Positions 14,327-22,725 of a DNA stretch of 64,000 bases are shown here, in pieces. The DNA is from Portibacter lacus (GTDB lineage: Bacteria; Bacteroidota; Bacteroidia; Chitinophagales; Saprospiraceae). A model generated the notes under the pieces. The model made no database searches, was not told the origin of the DNA, and saw only the letters and a list, made by a program, of their open reading frames with translations. Position 1 is the stretch's first letter, and each line of letters begins with the position of its first letter. The stretch is from the NCBI RefSeq assembly GCF_021533215.1, contig NZ_JAJNKA010000014.1, positions 1-64,000 of the forward strand. The letters run 5' to 3'. The position numbers and the translations under genes are program-made.

Positions 14327-16477
14327 TCACAGAATCAATAAATTCATCTCTTTCACAACATCCATTTCTGAAGAATACCACCATGTATCAAAGTTCTTAT
14401 ACTTTAATTCATAGTCTTTTTTTAGGTCAATGTATCTCTGAGGAGTATTAGAATTCGCAAATTTCATCAACCATTCTCCATTTTCTTTAGAGCACATTAC
14501 GCTATCTTCATCTTCATTTCTATAAAGCTTAAGCTCTACTTTTTTGCCTTTTGAGATCAGGATAGGTGGCGAACCTAACCACATGATGAGTGCACTTTTT
14601 TTAGTTACTGGATAAAGCACATCTTCTAAACAATCTAGGATATAAGTTTCGCCAATAGAAGTTGGTGGCACTTTAAAATCAAACCACTCTTTGAGTTCAA
14701 AATCAAAACCAACGCCATGCATAAAATTAAACAATGATTTCTTTAAGCCGAAGCTAAATTTACTATGATCTATTCCTGTCGAATCCTTGAATTGAACATC
14801 ATTGTTTGCAAACTCAATTGGCTTCAATTCAGGAATCACACCATATGCTTCTGGCTTCATCCCAACTGGACTGTGGGTAGTTAATGCAAATTGGTGCCAG
14901 AAACCAGATTGCAAAATGCCAAGCTCAAACATTTGCCTTACCATTTCTAAACTGTCGATGGTTTCCTGAACCGTCTGTGTGGGATAACCGTACATTAGAT
15001 AACTATGGACCATAATCCCCGCTTCCGTAAAATTACGGTTCACCTTGGCCACTTGTTCAACGGTAACGCCTTTATCTATCAACTTTAATAATCGATCTGA
15101 GGCAACTTCTAAGCCACCGGAAACGGCAATACATCCAGAAGCTTTTAACAACCGACACAAATCATATGTGAAATTCTTCTCGAAGCGAATATTCGTCCAC
15201 CATGAAACAATCAAGCCTCGCTCAATAATTTCCATGGCCAATTCTCGCATTAGCGCAGGTGGTGCAGCCTCATCCACAAAATGAAAACCCGTTTCTCCAG
15301 TTTGGGCAATGATTTCTTCCATCCGATCTACCAACAACTTTCCAGCCACTGGCTCATAATTCTTAATATAATCTAGAGACACGTCACAAAATGTACAATT
15401 CCCCCAGTAACATCCATGCGCCATAGTCAATTTATTCCATCTTCCATCACTCCAAAGCGAATGCATCGGATTAGCAATTTCAATCACAGAAATATATTGA
15501 TCTAACAACAAATCTGAATAATCCGGAGTTCCTAATTCTGCCTGAGCATAGTCTTTCCTTAATGAAAAATTGTTATATATAATCTCCTCTCCATCAATTA
15601 TAAACGTCCTTTTTAGAAAATTATAGTTAGGATTTGATTCACTCGGATTCAAAACATTACTTATAATTAATTCAAGTGGAAGTTCTCCATCATCGAGACT
15701 GATATAATCGAAAAATTCAAAAACACGTGGATCTGCTAACTCTCTTAGCTCTGTATTGGCGAATCCTCCACCCATCGCAATTTTGATTTCTGGGTTGTTA
15801 TTTTTTATCCATTGACCACAACGGAATGCACTGTAAAGATTCCCAGGAAATGGAACAGAAAGACAGACAAGCTTGGGTTTCACTTCTTTTAACCGTTCCT
15901 CGAGAATCTCAATGGTAAATCCATCGACGAAGGAAAGTGGTTCTTGTAAAGTGTCATATATCTCATCGAATGAATTAGCACTCATCCCTAGTCGCTCTGC
16001 ATACCTACTAAACCCAAAATTCTCATCGACACACTCCTTTATAAAATCACTTAGATCTTCTAGAAACATTGTCCCCAGGTGCTTCGCCTTATCCTGAATA
16101 CCCATGTTCCCAAATGCCCATTCCATATCATCGAGTTGAGCGAACCGCCCTGCTTGAGGGAGATGATTATGAGAGGCAATCTGTCTTGCAAGACTTGGAC
16201 GCTGGCCTTGAAGAAAATGAACAACGGGTTCCACTTTCTTGATATATTCTGCCCTTAGAGCGTATATTCTTCTAGCATTTTCCGACTCAGGAATCGCTTG
16301 TGCAAAGATTTTCTTTAATCCATTTGCTGAAAACAACTTCAGAATGACTTCGATTCCTAGATCCATCTGAAAAGCATTGATGTCCTTGGTTTTCAAAAAC
16401 CCTTTTATGTAAGCCGTTGCTGGATACGGTGTATTCAGTTGTGTAAACGGAGGAGTGATTAAAAGGATATCTGCCAT
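14327..16477 (-). CDS. B12-binding radical SAM protein
   Basis: 716 aa. The N-terminus ADILLITPPFTQLNTPYPA is the start of a cobalamin-binding-type domain, which continues to about residue 270 (KIAMGGGFANTELREL). The radical SAM core follows, with the cluster motif CYWGNCTFC: three Cys with Cx4Cx2C spacing instead of the usual Cx3Cx2C. Later GGLEVASDRLLKLIDKGV and VHSYLMYGYPTQT fit the radical SAM barrel. The last 150 residues are a family-specific tail. The substrate is unknown; relatives include methyltransferases and ring-modifying enzymes. It is not close to any biosynthetic cluster. Confidence 0.82.
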   Translation of the reverse strand: MADILLITPPFTQLNTPYPATAYIKGFLKTKDINAFQMDLGIEVILKLFSANGLKKIFAQAIPESENARRIYALRAEYIKKVEPVVHFLQGQRPSLARQIASHNHLPQAGRFAQLDDMEWAFGNMGIQDKAKHLGTMFLEDLSDFIKECVDENFGFSRYAERLGMSANSFDEIYDTLQEPLSFVDGFTIEILEERLKEVKPKLVCLSVPFPGNLYSAFRCGQWIKNNNPEIKIAMGGGFANTELRELADPRVFEFFDYISLDDGELPLELIISNVLNPSESNPNYNFLKRTFIIDGEEIIYNNFSLRKDYAQAELGTPDYSDLLLDQYISVIEIANPMHSLWSDGRWNKLTMAHGCYWGNCTFCDVSLDYIKNYEPVAGKLLVDRMEEIIAQTGETGFHFVDEAAPPALMRELAMEIIERGLIVSWWTNIRFEKNFTYDLCRLLKASGCIAVSGGLEVASDRLLKLIDKGVTVEQVAKVNRNFTEAGIMVHSYLMYGYPTQTVQETIDSLEMVRQMFELGILQSGFWHQFALTTHSPVGMKPEAYGVIPELKPIEFANNDVQFKDSTGIDHSKFSFGLKKSLFNFMHGVGFDFELKEWFDFKVPPTSIGETYILDCLEDVLYPVTKKSALIMWLGSPPILISKGKKVELKLYRNEDEDSVMCSKENGEWLMKFANSNTPQRYIDLKKDYELKYKNFDTWWYSSEMDVVKEMNLLIL

Positions 16478-16481
16478 AAGA

Positions 16482-16489
16482 CAAATGTA
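16482..16489 (-). promoter_or_regulatory. Candidate -7 element for the radical SAM gene
   Basis: Minus strand TACATTTG lies only 4 nt upstream of the ATG at 16477. The B12 domain demands this start, so the mRNA may be leaderless. Confidence 0.4.
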
Positions 16490-16666
16490 ATTCTTTATCT
16501 TTTAGAGGCTCGTAGATTGATCACTAAAAAAGTATCGAAGGTTGTTAAGAAGGATAAAACATTGACCTATAAAACAAATAATTCAAAAATTCACAACAAA
16601 TATATTGTCATAAAAAAAAGACAAAAATTTATTTCCTCAACATTAATCAGAAGTCGATATCATTCT

Positions 16667-16674
16667 TATATTTG
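16667..16674 (+). promoter_or_regulatory. Candidate -7 element for the TonB receptor operon
   Basis: TATATTTG (TAnnTTTG), 73 nt upstream of the ATG at 16748. The inverted repeat at 16683-16697 sits just downstream, near the expected transcription start. Confidence 0.5.
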
Positions 16675-16682
16675 TTCTTAAA

Positions 16683-16697
16683 TTAGATTTAGTCTAA
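16683..16697 (+). promoter_or_regulatory. Inverted repeat, candidate metal-regulator operator
   Basis: TTAGA-N5-TCTAA, with the inner perfect palindrome ATTTAGTCTAAAT (16687-16699), lies between the -7 element and the start codon. Another TTAGAT follows at 16704. Position and AT-rich TTAG/CTAA half-sites suggest a DtxR-family or Fur-like operator, consistent with an iron-uptake operon. The regulator is not in the window, so this is tentative. Confidence 0.4.
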
Positions 16698-16747
16698 ATA
16701 AGCTTAGATAAGGAAATCTTAAAAAAACAAAACAATTACCACGTTTT

Positions 16748-19177
16748 ATGCGCCACCGCAACATATACATCTTGGTTTTTACATTTAACCTACTTTATAT
16801 TGGGTTAAACGCGCAGGCACCTAGTACGATCTCCGGGCATATTACTTCTTCTAACAAAGAAGAATTAGTGGGAGCAACCATCATTATCAATGCCTCATCT
16901 GATGGTACCTTTTCTGACATTAATGGAAAGTATGAATTCAGTAAGCTGAAAAACGGTACTTATACCTTAACGGCAACATATCTAGGTTTTCTATCTCAAT
17001 CTAAGACCATAGAGATTAATAATGCTTCTCATGTTGAGTTAAACTTTAGTCTGCAAGAGAACTCTAAGGAGCTTGAAACGGTCTACATCACAGAAAAAAC
17101 AGATAAAGCAAGAATCGAAACCAAGGGATTCGCAGTGAATGCTCTAGATTTCAGAGACTTAGAAGTACAATCTATTCAAGCAACAGAAGTATTAGATAGA
17201 ACTGCTGGCGTCCGAATTAGACAAAGTGGAGGTATGGGTTCTCGTATTAACTATAATATAAATGGTCTTTCAGGTCATGCCGTTCGAATATTTATAGATG
17301 GCATTCCTGCTAGTAATTATGGCCCTTCATTCTCCCTAAGCAGCATTCCTGCTAGTATGATTAAACGAATAGAAGTATATAAAGGAGTTGTACCAGCTGA
17401 TCTCGGAGATGATGCGCTCGGCGGAGCAATCAACATTATCTTGAACACAAATGCTAAAAATAGCCTTGCTGCTTCTTACTCTTTTGGATCATTTAATACG
17501 CACCAAGCAAGCATTAATGGTAGTTACCGTGATCCTTCGACAGGTATTACACTTACCGCTTCAGGATTTCTGAATTCCACCGACAATAGCTATAAAGTCT
17601 GGGGAGACCAAGTTTATATTACGGATATCAAGACTGGAAACATTGAATACATTAAGGCTAAGCGCTTCCATGACGACTATCTTTCACGAGGACTAAAAGC
17701 TGAAATCGGCATCACCAATAAGTCTTGGGCAGATCAATTTCATGTCGGCGTTATTGCATCAGATTTAGATCGCGCCATCCAACATGGTGCTACGATGGAA
17801 TCCGTTTACGGTAGCAGAAGAGCCACTCAAAATACTGTTCAAGTCAATTCAACTTATAAAAAGAAAGGTTTCCTTGTGAAGAATCTGGACATCAATTTAT
17901 ATGGTTCATTTTCGAAGTTGGAAAGAAATATTATAGACACGATACCCTTAAAGTATAACTGGAAAGGGGAATTAACGCCAGACTATTGGGACTTGACAGA
18001 TGGTGAATGGCTGGAGCACATTACGGGTGCTGAGGGCAACAGACCTTCTTTGTCATCTACGTATGAAAATGTGGTTTCTGCCAGAGGAAATTTAACGTAT
18101 CGAATAAATCCTTACCATAGAATAGTAGGAAACTATACGTTGTCTGGCTTCAAGCGTAACACTCAGGATCCATTATTAGAAGAAAACCTCAGAAAATTAA
18201 TGGACACTAGGTTTTTGACCAAGCAGATTTTCGGTGCTGCATACGAAATCACAGCTTTTGATAACAAGTTTCAATCTTCTCTTTTCCTTAAATATTTCAA
18301 CCAAGACATCGAAATTGCTAAACCAGAATTAGTACAAGGAGAATTAGATCCGATCATTAATCGATTTGACAAATTAGTCAACGAAACGGGTTACGGAATT
18401 GCATTATCCTATCAGTTAACGCCCACTATTCAAATCATGGTTTCAGCAGAGAATGCATTGCGCCTTCCGGAAACACATGAGCTGTTTGGAAATGATATTG
18501 AAAATGTAGAAGAAAGTTATATTCTTAAGCCTGAGCGAAGCAAAAATCTAAATTTAGGTTTCAATTTTGGAACCTTTAACTTTAGTCAAAACACCTTAAA
18601 AGTTAATACCAATTTCTTTATCCGAGACACAAAAGACAAGATCAAACTTGATGTAACAACTGACCAGACTGCAGAAGTATCAAGCTATATCAATGATGAC
18701 AGCTATTTCAGTTCTGGAGTAGATGTAGAAGTTAAATATACGCATCAAGAAAAATTATGCACCTCTCTAGGTACTTCTATATTCAATTCCAGATTTAATA
18801 CAGAATTTGACGAGAATGGTGTTCCCTATCAATGGTATAAGAATAGAGAAAGAAATGCCCCTTTCTTCACAGCAAACTTAAATACAAGGTATTATTTTTC
18901 AAATTTCTTGCAGTCGGATTCGAAGACGACCATTAATTACAATATCGGATATGTCCACGCCTTTTACAGAGATTGGTCAAGTCTAGGAGGAGAGGGAAAA
19001 GACATCATTCCTTCCCAATTGGTTAATGATATCGGAATAAGTTACACTTTCCCAAAAGATAAAATAACAATGAGTTTTGATGTGAAAAATATTTTCAATG
19101 AACAAGTATTCGACAATTATGCGCTTCAGAGGCCTGGAAGAGCATTCTATGTGAAGATGTTTTATAAAATCATTTAA
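16748..19177 (+). CDS. TonB-dependent receptor
   Basis: 809 aa outer-membrane receptor. A signal peptide (1-23, ...LNAQ) is followed by a carboxypeptidase-regulatory-like beta-sandwich (about 25-110). The plug (about 110-240) has RIFIDGIPASNYGP and IEVYKGVVPADLGDDALGGAINI, both plug landmarks. The beta-barrel ends in an aromatic strand (RAFYVKMFYKII). It takes up a metal-chelate such as a siderophore using TonB energy. The neighbours (DUF4374, PepSY-flavoreductase) strongly suggest ferric-siderophore transport. It is the first gene of a five-gene operon. Confidence 0.9.
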   Translation: MRHRNIYILVFTFNLLYIGLNAQAPSTISGHITSSNKEELVGATIIINASSDGTFSDINGKYEFSKLKNGTYTLTATYLGFLSQSKTIEINNASHVELNFSLQENSKELETVYITEKTDKARIETKGFAVNALDFRDLEVQSIQATEVLDRTAGVRIRQSGGMGSRINYNINGLSGHAVRIFIDGIPASNYGPSFSLSSIPASMIKRIEVYKGVVPADLGDDALGGAINIILNTNAKNSLAASYSFGSFNTHQASINGSYRDPSTGITLTASGFLNSTDNSYKVWGDQVYITDIKTGNIEYIKAKRFHDDYLSRGLKAEIGITNKSWADQFHVGVIASDLDRAIQHGATMESVYGSRRATQNTVQVNSTYKKKGFLVKNLDINLYGSFSKLERNIIDTIPLKYNWKGELTPDYWDLTDGEWLEHITGAEGNRPSLSSTYENVVSARGNLTYRINPYHRIVGNYTLSGFKRNTQDPLLEENLRKLMDTRFLTKQIFGAAYEITAFDNKFQSSLFLKYFNQDIEIAKPELVQGELDPIINRFDKLVNETGYGIALSYQLTPTIQIMVSAENALRLPETHELFGNDIENVEESYILKPERSKNLNLGFNFGTFNFSQNTLKVNTNFFIRDTKDKIKLDVTTDQTAEVSSYINDDSYFSSGVDVEVKYTHQEKLCTSLGTSIFNSRFNTEFDENGVPYQWYKNRERNAPFFTANLNTRYYFSNFLQSDSKTTINYNIGYVHAFYRDWSSLGGEGKDIIPSQLVNDIGISYTFPKDKITMSFDVKNIFNEQVFDNYALQRPGRAFYVKMFYKII

Positions 19178-19230
19178 TGCTCTAATTCAAATTTTAAAAC
19201 AATTCAAACAACATAAAAATTTATTCAGAA

Positions 19231-20541
19231 ATGAACCTATTAAATAATATTACCAAAATTTTAGCCGCCGTATTGTTGATTAGCATCACAACAATCTCGT
19301 GCGACAAAGTTGACCCAATCATAGATGAGACTGAAAATCCAGGCTCAGAAGATAGAAACTTAACCGTTGCTATTTCTGTTGGTTCTGGAAGTAATCCTGC
19401 AAAAGTTTATACCCAGACCTTCGATCAATTGAGTGATATCGATATTAATTTCAATGGCTTTGGATATGAAATTCCATCTACTAGAACAGCAAGAATTTTC
19501 ACATCTGAGGATGGAAAATTCCTTTACAATCTAGACTATGGTGGAGGTAGAATTTACAAATTTTCAGTAGATGGTGGTCAAGATTTCACTCAACTAGCAG
19601 AAAAAAATGTAGAGTTTGCTATGGGAACTGCATTCCCTAGATGGACGAAAGCGAGTGAAAATTATGCGTCTATCCAATATGCTGACGGCGGAAATGCTGT
19701 CCGAGTATATGATTCTTTAGATAATTATATCAGAACAGATGTAACCTTAAGAATCATGTCTGTTAATTTAGAAAACCTTGAGATTGGAACAGTGGAGCAA
19801 TTCACCATTCCAGTAAGTGGTGTGGATGAAGGAACATTTGATTATGTGTTCCGAGTAGATGCACCGATCATCGCAGGTGACAAAGCTTATTATGGTCTTG
19901 CGAAAAGAGGATACAATCCTTTAGATCCAACAGAAAGGATCAATGCTTCTTATAAAAATGTAGAAACAATCGTAGTAGACTACCCAGCATTGACAAATCC
20001 TAAGATTATCTCTACGAATGTAGGAGGTGCGAAAGGAGCTACAAATGGTTACAGAACTCCAGTTGCCCACCTAGATGAAGAAGGAGATATTTATCAAATT
20101 ATCACTGTTCCTGATAACACTTATGATACACACATTTTAAAAATTAAAGATGGAGCTTACGATGAGAGCTTTGACTTCAACTTATCTGAATTGCTAGGAG
20201 AAAATACTATGGCAAATGGTTGGTTTTACGTTGGAGATGGAATCGGATATGTTCCATATGCAAGATCTGATGAAGGCGGATTAGGAGATAATGTATGGTC
20301 ACTAGCGCGAATCGATCTCAGAAATAATACCGCAGTAAAGATAAACTTACCTGAAAATCTATGGCTACAACAATACCAAAATGGTGTCGTAGATGGCGAT
20401 AAATTTTACATGGCAATCACTCCTCTAGGCGAAGAAGGCTATGTCTATATTTTTGATACAAAATCTACAAGCCCTGATGGATTCACAATTGGTAGCACCT
20501 TGCAGTCATTAGCAGATGCTACTTATATCGGAATATATTAA
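19231..20541 (+). CDS. DUF4374 lipoprotein
   Basis: 436 aa. The signal peptide ends in TTISC, a lipobox with Cys24, and is followed by an acidic linker. The rest fits the DUF4374 family, a probable beta-propeller in Bacteroidota (FTSEDGKFLYNLDYGGGRIYKFSVDGG and several similar blades). DUF4374 lipoproteins are usually encoded next to TonB receptors and PepSY proteins and are thought to help bind the chelate at the cell surface. It lies 53 bp after the receptor gene. Confidence 0.82.
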   Translation: MNLLNNITKILAAVLLISITTISCDKVDPIIDETENPGSEDRNLTVAISVGSGSNPAKVYTQTFDQLSDIDINFNGFGYEIPSTRTARIFTSEDGKFLYNLDYGGGRIYKFSVDGGQDFTQLAEKNVEFAMGTAFPRWTKASENYASIQYADGGNAVRVYDSLDNYIRTDVTLRIMSVNLENLEIGTVEQFTIPVSGVDEGTFDYVFRVDAPIIAGDKAYYGLAKRGYNPLDPTERINASYKNVETIVVDYPALTNPKIISTNVGGAKGATNGYRTPVAHLDEEGDIYQIITVPDNTYDTHILKIKDGAYDESFDFNLSELLGENTMANGWFYVGDGIGYVPYARSDEGGLGDNVWSLARIDLRNNTAVKINLPENLWLQQYQNGVVDGDKFYMAITPLGEEGYVYIFDTKSTSPDGFTIGSTLQSLADATYIGIY

Positions 20542-20677
20542 TTAACGAAACAAATTTTCAAACACATAAATTGGAAGCTTACTGTTTAAGATCCTGACTA
20601 TAACACACTTTTAAGCACCCTAATTAAGAGCAGGTCAAGGTCCAGGTGGGCTTCCATTTTTTCAGAAATTCAAAATA

Positions 20678-22177
20678 ATGAAAAAAGTAATTTTTAATCT
20701 TTTCTGTATAGCATTATTTGCTTCTAACATAAGTGCGCAGGGCGAAAACGTCTTGCATGAAAGATCTTTCTGGAGCAATGCCCCTACGCTTGCGTCTGTT
20801 AAAGAAAAAATAGCTGCTGGAAATGATCCTGTTGCTTTGAATGATAATGCATTCGATGCAGTTACCAACGCGATTAACACTGGCGCTTCTATGGATATCA
20901 TTCAGTTTTTATTGGACATTCCTGGTAATGACATCAACAAGAAAACTCATGATAGCAGGAACTACTTGATCTGGGCAGCTAGAACAGGAAACAAAGAACT
21001 GGTTAAATATTTACTTGAAAAAGGTGGAGATCCGAAAGTGGTTGATTCACATGGATACAATGCATTAACATTTGCCGCTGCGGCAGGTCAGACAGATACA
21101 GGACTATATGACATGCTCATCAGTAAAGGTATATCTGCGAAATCAACGAATCGGTCTGGAGCGAACGTTCTGCATATATTAGCAGGTTCAGTTAAAGACA
21201 AGTCTTTAATCAAATACTTCCAAAATAAAGGGGTAGATATTCACTCTAAGGATTCCTTCGGAAATGGGATTTTTAATTATGCTGCTAAGAAGGGAAACTC
21301 GGAGTTAATGAAAATCCTAATTGACGATAAATTAGAATATCTTTCTTTAAATGACAAGGGTGAAAATGCACTGATGTTTGCAACGGAAGGAGGAAGAGGC
21401 TTTAGCAATACTGTTGAAACGTACAAATATTTGGCATCACTAGGAATGGAGGTTGATATCGTGAACTGGGAAGGAAAAACTCCACTTCATAATGTTGCCA
21501 AAACTGCTAAAGATGAAGCCGTATTAGATTACTTCATTACTAATGGTGTGAACGTAAATCAAATAGATCAATCTGGAAACACTGCCTTTCTTAATGCTGC
21601 AGAAGCAGGTAACTTAGTTGCAGTGAATAAGTTTATGCCTTTCGTGAAAAATGTCAACCAGGTAAATAAGGAAGGAAATTCAGCTTTAGTATATGCTGTG
21701 ATTCGTGGGTCAAAAGAAATGTATGATCTGCTTGTTAAAAATGGTGCTGATCTTAAGGTGATGGATAATAAAAGTAACAATTTAGTCTATCATTTATTTC
21801 AATCTTATAATCCTAGAAACCAAGATGATTTTGAGGGATTCTATCAAACTTTTAAATCAAATGGACTTTCCTTCTCTGATCAGTTCGAAGGTGGAAATAC
21901 TTTGATTCATATAGCAGTGGACAAGGGTAGCAAATTTTTATTAGAGAAAGCACTGATAAGTGGAGCTGATATCAATGCACAGAATGATAACGGACTGACA
22001 GCATTGCACCTTGCAGCCATGAAAGCTCATGATCAAGCACTACTAAATCTACTTTTAGATAAAGGTGCAGATAAAAACATTCTCACTGAATTCGAAGAAA
22101 GTGCCTATGACTTAGCAAATGAAAATGAAGCGCTTTCTAAAAATGGAATGGACTTAAACTTCCTGAAATCAAAATAA
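20678..22177 (+). CDS. Exported ankyrin-repeat protein
   Basis: 499 aa with a signal peptide (MKKVIFNLFCIALFASNISAQ). About 10-12 ankyrin repeats fill residues 45-480; clear units read GNKELVKYLLEKGGDPKVVD and DNGLTALHLAAMKAHDQALL. Ankyrin repeats bind other proteins. In this locus a periplasmic scaffold between the receptor and the inner-membrane reductase is plausible but unproven. A 136-bp gap separates it from the DUF4374 gene; no terminator was found there, so it probably shares the operon. Confidence 0.85.
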   Translation: MKKVIFNLFCIALFASNISAQGENVLHERSFWSNAPTLASVKEKIAAGNDPVALNDNAFDAVTNAINTGASMDIIQFLLDIPGNDINKKTHDSRNYLIWAARTGNKELVKYLLEKGGDPKVVDSHGYNALTFAAAAGQTDTGLYDMLISKGISAKSTNRSGANVLHILAGSVKDKSLIKYFQNKGVDIHSKDSFGNGIFNYAAKKGNSELMKILIDDKLEYLSLNDKGENALMFATEGGRGFSNTVETYKYLASLGMEVDIVNWEGKTPLHNVAKTAKDEAVLDYFITNGVNVNQIDQSGNTAFLNAAEAGNLVAVNKFMPFVKNVNQVNKEGNSALVYAVIRGSKEMYDLLVKNGADLKVMDNKSNNLVYHLFQSYNPRNQDDFEGFYQTFKSNGLSFSDQFEGGNTLIHIAVDKGSKFLLEKALISGADINAQNDNGLTALHLAAMKAHDQALLNLLLDKGADKNILTEFEESAYDLANENEALSKNGMDLNFLKSK

Positions 22178-22204
22178 TTAGATAACTGAATATCAAATAT
22201 TAAC

Positions 22205-22699
22205 ATGTTAAAGAAATATATAATACCTATACTAAGCATCTTGATTTTTTCTTCATTTGTGATGATCAATCCAGCAGGTGATAGTCAAAAATACAAGTGT
22301 ATGATCCAGTTAACCAATTATACTGGTGAAGGCGCATATATAGTGGTTTCTGTATTAGACAAAGATAAAAACTACCTTAAAACATTACATGTCCTCGGTG
22401 ACGATAAGGAGTGGTATCCAGACATTCCAGCATGGTGGCAATTCCATAGTTCTGACCGTCAGACACCGATAGATGGCATCACTGGTGCAACAATAGCAGG
22501 AGGAGAAAGATCTATTTTCCCACTAGAAATCGATAATTCGTTAGTTGATTCAGGAAATTTCTTAAGATTTGAAACCTCTGTAGAGCATCAAGATTACCAT
22601 GAAGAAGACCTGCAATTACCATTGACCACCGAAACCTTAAGTGGGAAATTCGAAGGGAAGGGCTACATTCGATATGTAAGGTTGATAGCTAATAAATAA
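22205..22699 (+). CDS. DUF2271 family exported protein
   Basis: 164 aa with an N-terminal hydrophobic signal (1-23). KCMIQLTNYTGEGAYIVVSVLDKD, then EWYPDIPAWWQF, the central DGITGATIAGG and a C-terminal GYIRYVRLIA strand all fit the DUF2271 family. The family is regularly encoded beside PepSY-type flavoreductases, as here, where the PepSY gene starts 26 bp later. DGITGAT resembles the flavinylation-site motif of FMN-carrying periplasmic proteins (D-G-x-[ST]-[GA]-A-T), so covalent FMN is possible. That would fit electron transfer to the chelate, but it is inference. Confidence 0.75.
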   Translation: MLKKYIIPILSILIFSSFVMINPAGDSQKYKCMIQLTNYTGEGAYIVVSVLDKDKNYLKTLHVLGDDKEWYPDIPAWWQFHSSDRQTPIDGITGATIAGGERSIFPLEIDNSLVDSGNFLRFETSVEHQDYHEEDLQLPLTTETLSGKFEGKGYIRYVRLIANK

Positions 22700-22725
22700 T
22701 TGCAGTCTAAAGAAAATCAAATAGA

